Positions 48,913-59,833 of a stretch of DNA of 64,000 bases are shown piece after piece. Below the pieces are notes generated by a model that was given only the letters and a program-made list of their open reading frames with translations, ran no database searches and was not told where the DNA came from. A program made the position numbers and the translations under genes. This DNA is from Paragyromitra xinjiangensis. Its lineage: Eukaryota; Ascomycota; Pezizomycetes; Pezizales; Discinaceae. The stretch's first letter is position 1, and each line of letters opens with the position of its first letter. The DNA is taken from contig JBCAMK010000003.1 of the NCBI GenBank assembly GCA_038503065.1, positions 3,578,347-3,642,346 of the forward strand, read 5' to 3'.

Positions 48913-49899
48913 ATGGCTATACGAACCGGTCGATATGGGTACTCATTCATGGCGGCACGAATACTCCAATTTCTCTGTTTCGCTGGTATAGTGGGACTTT
49001 GTGCTGTCTTGGCAGCTGAGATAAATCGTCTAGATGCTCCCCACCAGCCTCCCGCTGTCGCCTTGGCCCTAGCAGCGGTACAGTCACTGAATTTCCTAAA
49101 AAAGAATATCATCGTGTACTAATTCTATCCTAGTCAGTGGTACTTGCAACCTACGTGCTCGTGGCGTTCATAGGACACCTCCGACGTCCCTTCACTTACA
49201 TCGCCTATACCGCTGGCGACATAATTGCTGTAATTATCTTGTTGGTAACAGCGATATGCATCGGACGCCCACTCACTCGCCTCAACTGTGCGGTTGTAGG
49301 CGACTTCAACGAAAATATTGATTCCCTTGGAGATGTCATGTATTCTGTCAATGGTTCCCACCCAGATGGTATTCACAAGTTTATACCGGATGCAAAAGAC
49401 AAGTTCAAGAAAATATCTGGCGTAAAGGGGTTGGAATCTGTGAACGGGCTTGGTGCCCTGGGAACCACCGCAGAGGAAGTTAAGAGTAAACTCGGAGACT
49501 ATTCGCAGTGGGTAGGGAGGGTTGAAGAGACTTGCATGTCGATGAAAGCTGTTTGGGGCCTTGCTATTTTATTAATGTAAGTTCATAACCAAGCCAGCCA
49601 CAAAACGTCATCCAGCGAGGTAAAGAGAGGCCTTCGCTAATACTCTCAGTTTCCTCTTTACTGCAACCGCTATAATTTCTTACATCCTCTACCGGCGGGT
49701 GCACAGTATCCGTACTTTTCATGTCGAAGAGGCCGACGACGGATCACATGTGTATTATACCCAGTATGTACCCACATCGATAATGCGGGAAGAAAGTGTG
49801 AGAAGCGACGATCAAAGCGCCAGAAGCATGATGCACGACGAAAGACCTAGTGTAGATGTTGGGGATCAGCCGAGGGTTGTTGGGAAGGAGCAATTTTAA
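48913..49899 (+). CDS. Four-TM MARVEL-like membrane protein
   Basis: Exons 48913-49077, 49134-49576 and 49650-49899 join in frame to 285 aa. Four membrane segments are visible: ILQFLCFAGIVGLCAVLAAE, VVLATYVLVAFIGH, YTAGDIIAVIILLVTAICIG and LAILLIFLFTATAIISYIL. The layout (two short loops, a polar segment before TM4) resembles fungal MARVEL-type proteins of the plasma membrane, although the third loop of about 85 residues (NGSHPDGIHKF, VESVNGLGALG-like) is longer than usual. The cytosolic C-terminus is charged and Ser/Asp-rich (REESVRSDDQSARSMMHDER). The MARVEL assignment rests on topology only; function unknown. Confidence 0.65.
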
Positions 49900-51119
49900 A
49901 AAAGCGACTATAGGATATTTTTCACTATTCTTAGGGCTTCTGGGTAGTTTCAAACAAAATAAATTTAACCACATATTCAGTTACTCTCAATCCCGGGAGA
50001 CTTTAGATAATACGGTTTAGGTTCTTGTGTCCCTTTATCTGCCAGACCTATATCTCGACTACTTGCTTTGCTTTCTTCTTACCATCTTGATCGGGGATGG
50101 GTAAATCACTTTTTACTCGATATCAGGCATCGTTTCAGAATAGAGTATCCATGAACATAAGCGCAACGAGAGAAACAGTCCCACAATAGCTAATATGTGA
50201 TGAGAATGCATGGTAAAGAAAACAGTGATAGACGCGTTGTAAGATCTGAGCCTAACCCCCGAGATGCCTCCAATGCCTCACATGCCTCACATATGCGAGA
50301 GAACAGATTCGAATACAACTACAACAGAGGGGATTTGTTTTTCCTTCCCCAAATCAGCAAAGCAGTAGTATGGAAGAAGTGGGTCGCCAACAAACACATC
50401 ACGATATATCACTCGCACTATCGAGTGACGGTTGATGAAAGCAAATCCTTAACCATACAATATACACAGAAGCACGCAGGCGTGATACCACCGTAAGCGA
50501 TGCCGCAAACTGCAGCTTACTTAACCTAAACCACAACGCCTTTTCTTCTGCCCCTCTGGAGGTTATCCAAAGGCTTTTGCCTAACACCCAGTTTTACCAC
50601 ATTCCAAATCGTCGCTATCTACAATCACAAAAATCATCATCATTTGATAGATCAAAACCCACAAAAAGTCGATGCATGTAATTTCAACCGAAAAAGTCGT
50701 CGTAATCTGCCCACTCCCATAGCCAGGCAAACATTTATAGACCTTGTGCCTATGTTTTAGCGAGTATACCGCACCAGCGAAACACAACTCGTTAGATTCT
50801 CGCCATCAACTGATCGCGACGCATTTTTATGTGATAAATGGGTTTAACAAAAAAACTCATGCTGTTATCCAGGTATTCCAAGCTAGCTTGAATAGGCCTG
50901 TACCTTCAAAATCTAACCTGCTCATTGGAAGGGCGTCCCTGGAGAATGGATTGATTCATTCCTGTTCATTCCAGCTGTCCACAGCTGCCTCTATAAGCGC
51001 GAGAAATGCGTTTTATAGATACATCATGCCCTCACCCATTATTTTGTGTGAACAAGTCGTCTGTAATGGCATCAGTATAATTGTAGGAAAATGCATCACA
51101 AAAACCGCAAAGACTTGTA

Positions 51120-51295
51120 TGAGGCACCCGGAGGAGCCTTATCATCTCCATGGAGACTCATGGAGAGGGCGCTGGGGACTCCCAAGGTCTCCAGGAGGAT
51201 GAGGATCATCATCCGCTCCTCCAGGTAGGCACATATTCTCCAGGAGTCTCCCATGCCTCCCGATGATTCCGAACCTCCTGGAGCTGAGGGAGGAA
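51120..51295. repeat. CTCC/GGAG-rich inverted-repeat cluster
   Basis: Repeated near-palindromes built on CTCCAGGAG and CCTCCTGGAG, with several GGAGACTC/GACTCC variants, over about 175 bp. It could form stem-loops. Origin unclear; it directly precedes the shared module at 51311. Confidence 0.5.
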
Positions 51296-51310
51296 ATAAT
51301 TAATTTTACT

Positions 51311-51360
51311 GATGTACCGCGAAAATTCTAAGTATCCCACGATACTACCCCCCATTTAAA
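51311..51360. repeat. 50 bp module, inverted copy near 62.4 kb
   Basis: The stretch from TACCGCGA through CTAAGTATCCCACGATACT to CCCCCATTTAA recurs in reverse orientation at about 62386-62438 with few differences. Its core AAGTATC-CCAC-GATACT is a stem-loop palindrome. Confidence 0.75.
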
Positions 51361-51520
51361 CTTTCTCAGCTAGTCGAGACTGGAGCTTTTCTCAACTAGT
51401 TGAAACCTGGGAACTTTCTCGACTATTCAAGACTTGAGCTCGTTCTCAACTAGTCGAGACTTGACTTTTTTTCAGTTGCTCCCACTGCAGCTCTCTCTCT
51501 CGATTGCGCGAGACTTGGGC
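51361..51520. repeat. Diverged ~26 bp tandem repeats with CTCGACTAGTCGAG-like palindromes
   Basis: Four to five degenerate units such as TTTCTCAGCTAGTCGAGACT, TTTCTCAACTAGTTGAAACC and GTTCTCAACTAGTCGAGACT follow each other. Each contains an imperfect dyad around ACTAGT. Confidence 0.65.
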
Positions 51521-51844
51521 TTTTTTTACCGGATATTGACTTTTTCGCGCTCAACTATCAATTATTTCCACAGTGTTCTAGCCCCTACCCCCCCCAACTT
51601 TCCTGGTTTCCCCGGTATAATACCATATTTTCTCTGGTTCAATGTTTCAGGCCTCGGGATTTTTTTGTGCAACATCTCAGCGCTACCCAGAGAGGTAGCT
51701 TTCCCATCTCCGACACCTAACCCTGATACTCAAAGCTGAGGTCAGATCCCCACATTCCCCCCTTTCTCCTGATAATTCTAGGCAAACTAGTAGCTAGCAC
51801 CGACTGAGTTAGAAAGGACACCACAGAGGTAGTCCGCCGCATCA

Positions 51845-52845
51845 ATGGCCGAGGATCTGTTCCCGCAAACAATTGAAGCACTTGCTGCAGTCGGAAACCC
51901 GTTTATAATTCCACGGCCAGAAGACGATACCGAACTGTGGCTCTTGCAGTCCTTTCATTCCGATATTGCAACAAAAACTCAGCCATTTTATGGTACTGCA
52001 TTCGAAAAAACGGAAGTTGTGGCCACTATATCAACCAGAGATACTGGTAAATTCACTGAAACTACATCGTCAAGGACTTTTCAAAACAGTCAACATCTAT
52101 CTGTTGGTTTGAAAGTTACTGTCGGATGCTCGATATTCAACGCCTCTGTATCGGGGTCATATGCGAAGGGAGTTCTTGAAAATACTGACGTATGAATCCC
52201 CCACAGGCTAATTTTGAAAGGTCCACGGGGCTTTGCTAATGTCCTAGAATAGGAGAACAAGTATAGCAGACGAAGTTCGTTTGTTGGCATGGTAATCGCG
52301 TGCAAAAAGACCCCTAAACTTACTAAAGAAGCGATAAAAATTCGGAGATTTCTACGTAATGGGCTTCCGGCTTGGTGCCGACTGTGGGATAATGCTAAGT
52401 CAAAAGAATGAGAGTCGGGAGGAGAAAGAGGTAAAAAAGGCGCTTTATTCTTTGGAGCTAGACTGACTTTCTGCGCGGTTTACAGACGATGGATATAAAA
52501 GCTTCACTCAACACATTTCTGGGCTCAGTTGAATCCGTGTTGGCCGACACGAGTAGCGAATTTGCGGCGAAAATGTCTTCTCTTTCAGTAGTTGCATATG
52601 ATACCCTCACAAAGTCGATCACCGCTACCGTTTCTGCGGGAGAAGTTTCGAAATATGGGCACTGGGTTATAGGTTTACCAAACCGGTTTACCGAAGAAAC
52701 TGAAAAAATCCCTTTGCTTGCAGGAAAAACAAGTCGTCTCAACGAGATTGGTACAGAGGGTATTAAGGAGCTCCTTAAAGGGAATCTCATAACTGGAGTC
52801 TTGCTGGCACCTTTCTCTACTTTACCGATATCGGTTACCGCGTAG
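51845..52845 (+). pseudogene. MACPF-like protein gene, frameshifted
   Basis: Exon 1 is 51845-52189 (115 codons), exon 2 about 52253-52430 and exon 3 is 52486-52845, all with good GT-AG signals. Exon 1 has a variable N-terminus, then an FNASVSGSY segment; exon 2 carries GDFYVMGFRLGAD, the form of the MACPF signature seen in fungal MACPF-like proteins; exon 3 is mostly helical. Within exon 2, the frame leading in from exon 1 and the frame of the signature differ by one base. The shift falls at the run of five A at 52336-52340, and the signature frame has a TAA just before it, so no splice choice rescues it. Either a recent pseudogene or an assembly error. No signal peptide. Pore formation is family-level knowledge, not shown here. 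Confidence 0.65.
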
Positions 52846-54547
52846 TATTTTATGTCGGATGTGTATTTTCCTAAATGAAATCCTTTTGATATAAGTGGAG
52901 TATTATCTGAAAACGATGATTATGCATTCTAGCCTTGCTGGGAGGCTACTTGTTATCTAACTGCATCGCTATTTAGTGAGGGTTTGATTGAATGATTGAT
53001 ATGCATCACCTGGTGAACCAAGGCTCTTGCTATTGAAACCTATGCCCCGTTAATTCTTTACTATATAGCCCACCAAAGATACCCACATCTTCTCAAGGCT
53101 TACGTGGCTACATGTTAGCCGACGCCCATGTGTCTGTAGATTAGAGGAGGTTGCTAGAAACGCCTCCAAATTCAGGTATTATTTTATTTTCAGCAATAAG
53201 TAGCCATGGTGGGTATACAATACATATTCTTCAGCTCCAGGATACTTGCCCCAACAAAGGCATGGAGGGTTTATCTGGGCTAGGCTGGCTCGATTGAGCC
53301 GCAGCAATTTTCTGCCAGTTGAGTATTAGCACCCCACGGTAAGACAGCTTTACCCCGCTCGCACTATCGTGTGTTGTGTGACAGATGAGTGAATGCTATC
53401 CCATACCTATGAGGTGATATTAATTATAATAAAAAATACTAATCTCTTATCTGTAAGGCACTAAAATACGCGGGCTTGCTTTGCTTTTTACTAATTACGT
53501 TCAACTTGTACACTTCAAATATTACTAGGATTTGATCTGGTGGCTGGATGGAACGGAACAAAGGATAGGAGACGTTATGGTGTATTAAGCCCATTTCAGC
53601 CGCTCAAATTCATCACCATACGCTAGCAGGGATGCTGGTATCGGGAAAGGGTTGAAGGGTTAGAATACTGCAAGCAAGAATATCAGCTGAAAGGGGGTAC
53701 TACTTGAGGCAGGCATAAAGAATCAAAGAATCTTACCAGCAAGAAATTTTCGGGTTCCTCATGCCCGACCCGAGTACTAAAATCTCAATTGGAGCTACAT
53801 TAAAGCCCTCTGATCGAAATATTTCAGCGCATCTGAGCACTGCGAGCAATATTATTGGGTTCCTTCCTCGCATCTCGAGCTCAATGCCGGTAAATATCAA
53901 GAGCGTGGGAGGCTGTTATGTTCTAGGCTCTTTGCAAAACAGTTGATTCTCAAACCACGCGTACGTTCGTCAATTACTGTTTCTGGATCTCCACCACATT
54001 GCAGGGCAACTAGAGAACGATTGGCTTGGATCACAAACCATGATCGGTAGCCGACTCATTCCATAATTTTCTGATGGTTACGTATATTTTTACTTTAATA
54101 TAGGTATCGAGTACAGAGTTATTAAAGGTAGTAACCAAGCTGCGGAAGGAATAACTATTGCTAGATATATAAAGGCATTTTCAGATCTTTGAAAATACCT
54201 TAAGTAGATATGAGTAACTTTTTAAAAGCGTGAGCTTTTCTGTAGTGTGTACTCCGCTCGTGTTAAAAACTAACTATGTATGAATATTACCGAAAATGCG
54301 ATATATGATAAAGGCTGCAGAATGTGATATCAGTGTCTATGGATCTTGGGTAATGGCAATTGTGAAGACCTCTAACACTTCTTCGTTCTAAATCTCAGCT
54401 TTTTTTGGCGAGGTACAAATACTTCGGCGGTCTGCTGTTGCGCTCGGGTCTGCGTTTCTGCACGAGTGACAGAGATTTCTTAGCTATCTTATCTTTCATT
54501 CAACCATCTTTAGCTTATATACTACTCCCGTGGTTACAAAGTTCATA
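52846..54547. other. Intergenic, no supported gene
   Basis: About 1.7 kb of AT-rich sequence between the two MACPF-like genes, with a 60-codon ORF at 53761 lacking support. No inverted-repeat element recognised. Confidence 0.5.
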
Positions 54548-56315
54548 ATGCCAGACTTGTTAACTCGCTTTCAAGAAGGCATGAAGCTTGGTTAGTATTT
54601 AACTTCACGATTTGCGTTGATGTGGTTGCATAATCTAATGCTCTGCATAGGTCAAGGGTTTGTGCTTAGAAATTTTACAAGATCCTCAGAAGTCGCTTAT
54701 CACAAGATAGTTTCAATTCACACACTCAAGAGCTGCGCAGACAGGAAGCGGTAACCTATGATAACCTGACTGAGGTCAAAGAGGAGGAATTGCCTCCACA
54801 GGTTATTCACCGTTCATCTCCTGCACTGTGATCGTGAATCCCTAACACCTGAGACTTAGGATTTCAAATTCAGATCCCAGTTCACGAATAAGCTGAGCGA
54901 CATCACTAAATCGATGGATATCGATGGTAGTTTAGAGGTCAAATACAAAATCATAACAGGTAAGGCAGAAGGAAGCTACGTCGATCTAAATAAAGTAATC
55001 GTTACCACATCAGAAGATGTTATCTAGGGCTGACATCAGCATATAGTTTCAAGACAGTGATCAAAATCTTCAGATCGATGTCAACGTAACGAATCGACGT
55101 CGCTCTTTGATACCTGAAAAATGCGAGTTCAACGTAACCCCAGGAATCACTGCCGCGGATTTCCACCAACAATACGGTGACTGCTACATCTCTGGTTGGT
55201 TTTTTCATCACCTAGAGTGAAGTTAAAAAGATATTAAACATTCTCCAATAGGTTTTCTGATGGGTGGGGAGTTTCACGCCACAGTTCATATAACTTGCAC
55301 AGACAAAGAGAACAAGAAAGATATTTTAGCAAAGTATGTGGATGAAGCGCAGAGCCAGCGGTTGGGGAACTAACGCAGTAGGTAGGGCCAAAGTAGCGAT
55401 CGATGCGGGCGCATTTAAAGCCGATGCTGACGGGAAAGTCAAAATCGGTGAGGAAGATTTGGGCAAAAGTTTGAGCATGGATGTTAGTATCATGTGGACT
55501 GCAGGGGGGGACTTCAAGCCTGGTAAATCTCACATACCTCGAAAACAGGCTTTTCATTTAATTTTCTGACATTGCTCCAAATGCAAAAAGCGGACGAACC
55601 TTGGACTATTTCAACGGTTGAAGCAGCAGCAGCAAAGTTCCACAATATGGTTGCCAAAAATGCGCCGCCTATACGGTTAGCGTCCTAACTCCCCATAAAA
55701 GTATCGCCAGCTAAACTTCCCAATCTAGCGCTATATTATCCAAATACGACACCTTACCAACCTTCCATGAAGTGTTACCAGATATCAGTATTCCGAAACT
55801 AATGCTCCTAAACATGTTTACCGACAGTCTTCTTGATGACACCATCAGCTACCAAAAGATCCTCACTACCTTGAAAGGAAGTACTGAAACTCCAAATGAT
55901 AGACCTTCTCTTTATGTGGATCTCAGCTAAAGGAATAAACTTTCCAACATCTAGTGCAAGCCGACCTGGGAAAGTACTCAACAAACCCTACCGCAAAAAG
56001 CGTTACCACGCCTGATGGCAGGACGCTAGGGGCCTATGAACCAGACGCCAAGAAATTAGATGATGCTAGGAAGTTCTGTGAGAAGCAGATAAAGCTCATA
56101 TTTGAAATGGTAAAAGGAGTTTCTACAGTTGTCAAGTCCCAATGGTAAAGAATTAACACATGTGCAAATAACTTTAGGATGCGGCATTAACGGAAGATCC
56201 CAATAAACCGACTGATCAGAGTACCTACCTCAGCCCTGATATCTTTAGGACTTTACTTCCGGTAGAAAAAACTGTAAAGTCATCAGCAATCATGGTGTGT
56301 AGTGCTGTTAATTAA
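54548..56315 (+). CDS. MACPF-like protein, many exons
   Basis: A chain of about ten small exons from the ATG at 54548 to TAA at 56313-56315, read by following GT-AG junctions with CTAAC-type branch points. The start is MPDLLTRFQEGMKLG, followed across two introns by GQGF and NSHTQELRR. A beta-rich middle leads to QYGDCYISG and, across an intron, FLMGGEF, a MACPF-type signature (YGD..xSGF..GG). Later blocks include KADADGKVKIGEEDLGKSLS, DEPWTISTVEAAAAKF and a C-terminal LSPDIFRTLLPV. The last junction (near 56140-56180) is unresolved: the obvious donor gives the wrong phase, while a GTTGTC donor at 56128 would fit. No signal peptide. Same orientation as the neighbouring MACPF-like gene; any pore-forming role is family inference. 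Confidence 0.65.
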
Positions 56316-56985
56316 ACAGAAACCTTAGGTTCCGACGGCTTGAGCCTACTTCGAAACTTCCCAGAGCTATTTCAGTTGGGTGCTTGGAGCTTCTTCTCGG
56401 TCTGTGTTCCATGGGTGAGGCGCGGAAGGGATTTAGGTATAGTCGATAGGGCTAGGGAGGAAAAGAAAGGCAATCGCTTGTTGGATGAGAGGGTAGCTAG
56501 TACAGACCAATAAATCCTCTTTCTTTCTGCCTCGTCGGTATATAGCTCAGGTTTGAGTGACTGCTCCTTTATGTGGCATGGATCAGTCTACAAATAAGGC
56601 AACTCAATTTGATTAACTCGTTTTACGGCGGTTTAAATAAAGCTGAACTCTTTCTCTGCTCGCTTACTAATTAAGCCGCTACCTCCTACTTGCGTAAGCT
56701 CAAACGATGGCAAAGGGATTCTAGCAGCCTTAAACTAAGGGTTAGGTTTATCTTCCGTGGTACTTCTAAACGTGACATGATACCGAACGATTTTGCTGAG
56801 CTGAATTGAACAGCATGTTTCTGTCGAATTATATACTTAGAGGTTGGCATGATAGAAAAGAAGTAGTCTGTTCACTATCCGGCTAAGCTACACCCACTGC
56901 CAGTCCTGTAGGAGCTAATAATGACCTACCTACTAGCGAGCTTACAGCAAGCCTAGTCTCTCACCGCATATAGTGCATACATAGA

Positions 56986-57011
56986 TGGAGTCGGAAGACG
57001 GGAATCGAATC
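56986..57011 (+). other. Possible LTR-retrotransposon primer binding site
   Basis: TGGAGTCGGAAGACGGGAAT followed by CGAATC reads as the complement of a tRNA 3' end including CCA: T-loop TTCGATT, T-stem CCC, acceptor and CCA. Because nuclear tRNA genes do not encode CCA, a primer binding site fits better than a tRNA gene. The spacing between T-loop and CCA is one base longer than standard. No gag/pol or paired LTRs recognised. Confidence 0.3.
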
Positions 57012-57536
57012 TCCCAAGGCGAGAACGGAAAGAATACAAAGCTTCTTTATTTCTCCCTTAGCTCCCTTCTTCTTTCTCAACTTACTCTACTCTGCCTCTT
57101 GCTGTTAAATTGTTCTAATTTACAGACTACAAAGTAATTATTCCCAGCCAGGCGAGATTCGTCTCTAATTTATTATTTTTCCTCGCGATCATATTCCTCA
57201 CGTATGCTCTTTAGGTCCAAGAATGTAGCCTGTCTTTGCTTTTATCAGGCATGTTGTTATCATCCTGCTGTGGAGTCGCTTGAATTTACTTTCTAGGGTA
57301 ATCTAGAGTACGTCTCCCTGAAATGATCTTCCGAACGCATGGCTACACAAAAGAAGTAGAAATTTAAAGCACTAGGCGATAGTTCTAGACTGCTTCTGGA
57401 GATCGAGAGAATTTTTTGGGTAGTGCTTTTATGTGACCGGATGCCGTTAGTGGAACCAATCAACTAAACAAGTTCTTAATTCGTGTTTAGCAAGTTAAAA
57501 TTAGAGGAAAAGTAACTGCAGCAGGTGCGTTGGGTA

Positions 57537-57760
57537 CCGTATGTACTCTCGAAATACGACCTGAAAGTGCCCCAAGCTAGGCCTAATATGGTATGAAATG
57601 TGGCAAAATTATCAGTATTCTACCACTCAGAAGGTCGCTCGAGAATGCCACTCAAAAGATATGTGGCTCATGCAAAGAGCGAGCTTCTGAGTGGGTCATC
57701 CAGTACCTCATTAGGCCTAGCCCGGGGCACTTTCAAGTCGTATTTCGAGAGTACATACGG
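57537..57760. mobile_element. MITE-like element with 50 bp inverted repeats
   Basis: A 224 bp element flanked by TA. The left arm begins CCGTATGTACTCTCGAAATA and continues through AAAGTGCCCC to TAGGCCTAAT; the right arm is its reverse complement with about three differences over some 52 bp. No coding capacity. The near-identity of the arms suggests fairly recent activity. Confidence 0.85.
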
Positions 57761-58713
57761 TATACTGGGCTCGGATTTTTTTGGGCAGGCGCCTAAGCAA
57801 TTTTAGCGTCAATACCATCTTAGAGGGGACAGACGAGTGGCGTACGGCCGAGCAGATATCTAGAGACCTGTGAATCTGAGTCTGATGTACCTGACAAATA
57901 TGCGCTTCTATGCGCTTCTAGGGAACTAGTTATTACGTGGTGATGTCACGGCTACTAGCTATAGGTTCGCTGAAGCTCGGTCAATTTATTCCATTTCTAC
58001 CGAATAATATTTACTATCCTATGTATGTACATGGAAGCCTGCTGAACGGCCTGCTGAACAGCTTTCACGTACTCGGAGACTTGCTGGAGGGCTCCATCAA
58101 CGTCTAGGGGTCACACCATCAGCGCGGTTCATGACACGCAGCTTAGGGGAAGTATCAGATTAGGAAGTGTATGATAGATGCGGCACTAGAGGGTGGTAGT
58201 GCTGCTGGTGGAGCCTGAAGGGGGGGTGCCCTAACTGTACGGAAATTTAGCGGTGGCGTTTCTAGGGGGCGGGGTTGGCTTCGATCTCAAGTTCACATGA
58301 GATTCCCCTTTGCCTTGCATTTTTTTAGTAACCCAATAGGCTGCGTCATGGTAACTCGAAATACAGACTCTCCTGTGATTGAACATTTTCAATGGTCTTT
58401 TGCCTGCATTGGAGAGCAAATATCTGGCAAATCAAGTACTGGACAATTTCAGTTTTTAATAAGACTTTATCAGCAAATGCAGACCTGCGCCTGGGCATAT
58501 GAGCAAGCGCCCAGATGTATAGCTTAGCGTTCCTCCGCCTCCACGCGCCTACCTACACCTGCCCACATTACTACACCCGTACGCATATATCACAGCTCCA
58601 TTTCTTACCTACACTTAAGCCAAGCTTCCTCGTTTTAGATAAGAGAGATGTGCAATTACAGAGATCGAGATGAACTAAACAAAAAATGGCCATGTTGTCA
58701 TGTACACGGAACT

Positions 58714-59833
58714 TCAAGCAAACCACTTTTCTAGTTCCTCCCACGGTTCCTCATCATCATCATAGTATTCCTCAAGAAGATCCACCGAGAACACCTTCCA
58801 AAGGGCAGTTCCAATGGCGAGGTGCAACTTCAAAAATGCTGGATTCGGCACCTTTTCCCCTTGAAATTTAATCGCCGGCAGAGGTTCAAATGAGAGCCCT
58901 AGGTGATGGACTGTCACAATTGGCTTCACTCTATAGCCATGGCTATAGTTCTGCTCGTCAGCGGCCTCTAATCCCCATAGGTACTCATCAAAATCCTGGT
59001 GGGCGTCGATCTGTAGAAGTAGGCCATTAGATGGTGTGTCGATATCTTTAACGAAGTCTTTAGGGATAGTGTAACCGCTGAAAGCTCGAATCGCACTGTG
59101 GACTCTCGCTGACTGGTTTGAAATGCTGAAAGGGATGATATGTGCTCCTTGTAATCGTGCCGGGTAATCTCTCTCCTCAAGCGGGTTCTTTGCGCGGTGC
59201 CATCTACCGCTTGCGACGCATTTGTCGCAATCACGTGTGAGGAGCTAGCAGTCAACCGTCGCTTTCAGTAATTGCAAAAACTAAGAGGTAGCGACTGTCA
59301 CGAAAGCCAGAACAAACATCTTTCTTGAAGTTTTCATTGCGCTTAGCCTGCGCCTTGAGGGTCATGGCCTTTATGGCCTTTATCGCCATCTCAGGCATGG
59401 CAAGATTTCTTCCCTTGTTTCTAACTAAAAGAGAGAAAGCTAGTTAGCAATGGTTATCACTCCGAAAACTGGTTAAAGTATGAGGGCACATAGGTGGACA
59501 CAAACATGGTATCAGAAGATCAGTCATAACATATTCGGCGATTTCGATAAACGTCGCTTGATTTTTACTGTCCTGGAGTATCGGCATCTGCTCTTGGTTG
59601 GACTGGTAATGAGCGAGATAATTCTCGACAGCCTTTTCAAGTTGGTCACCGGGGAGAAGTCCCTGCAAAAGGAATTCCGCGAATAAGTGCGGTATGACAG
59701 CGTGTTCGACAGTAGCCGTCCAAATTTTGATTGCAGAATAGGATTTCGACCCTAGGGTAAATTGATACAACTCATCGTCCGGTGAAATTTCTCTTACTAG
59801 AGCTGTAACAATGTGTTTGCAGACTTCAGTCAT
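58714..59833 (-). CDS. HNH endonuclease-domain protein
   Basis: Exons 59506-59833, 59318-59424 and 58714-59244 join in frame to 321 aa, starting at MTEVCKHIVTALV; the frame stays open upstream to 60004. An N-terminal helical region (about 1-120) precedes a basic linker. The C-terminal half fits the fungal HNH_2-type domain: RDCDKCVASGRWH, LQGAHIIPFS with the catalytic His about residue 179, DIDTPSNGLLLQIDAHQDFD with the Asn and second His, then a trailing helical part. In fungi these proteins are common in variable genomic regions; whether they cut DNA in vivo is unknown. It lies near transposon-like repeats but is not itself inside one. Confidence 0.8.

Larger units (their letters stand above)
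49900..51844. other. Intergenic with repeats, no supported gene
   Basis: ORFs at 50197-50496 and 50744-51202 have no domain or splicing support. From about 51120 onward the sequence is made of CTCC/GGAG-rich inverted segments and, after 51311, of a module shared with 62.4 kb and diverged tandem repeats (listed separately). Confidence 0.45.
56316..58713. other. Intergenic with mobile-element traces
   Basis: No supported gene. Contains a tRNA-like primer-binding-site candidate at 56986-57011 and an inverted-repeat element at 57537-57760, both listed separately. Small ORFs at 57593-57806 lie inside the inverted-repeat element and are not genes. Confidence 0.5.

Noticed and set aside
50197..50496. 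Forward 99-codon ORF
   Set aside because: Composition partly protein-like, but no family, no intron evidence and next to repeats.
56980..57060. tRNA gene on the minus strand
   Set aside because: A T-arm-like segment is present but no A box or cloverleaf 5' half; an encoded CCA argues against a nuclear tRNA gene.
57593..57806. Two overlapping 67-68 codon ORFs
   Set aside because: They lie inside the inverted-repeat element and read through its terminal repeat.
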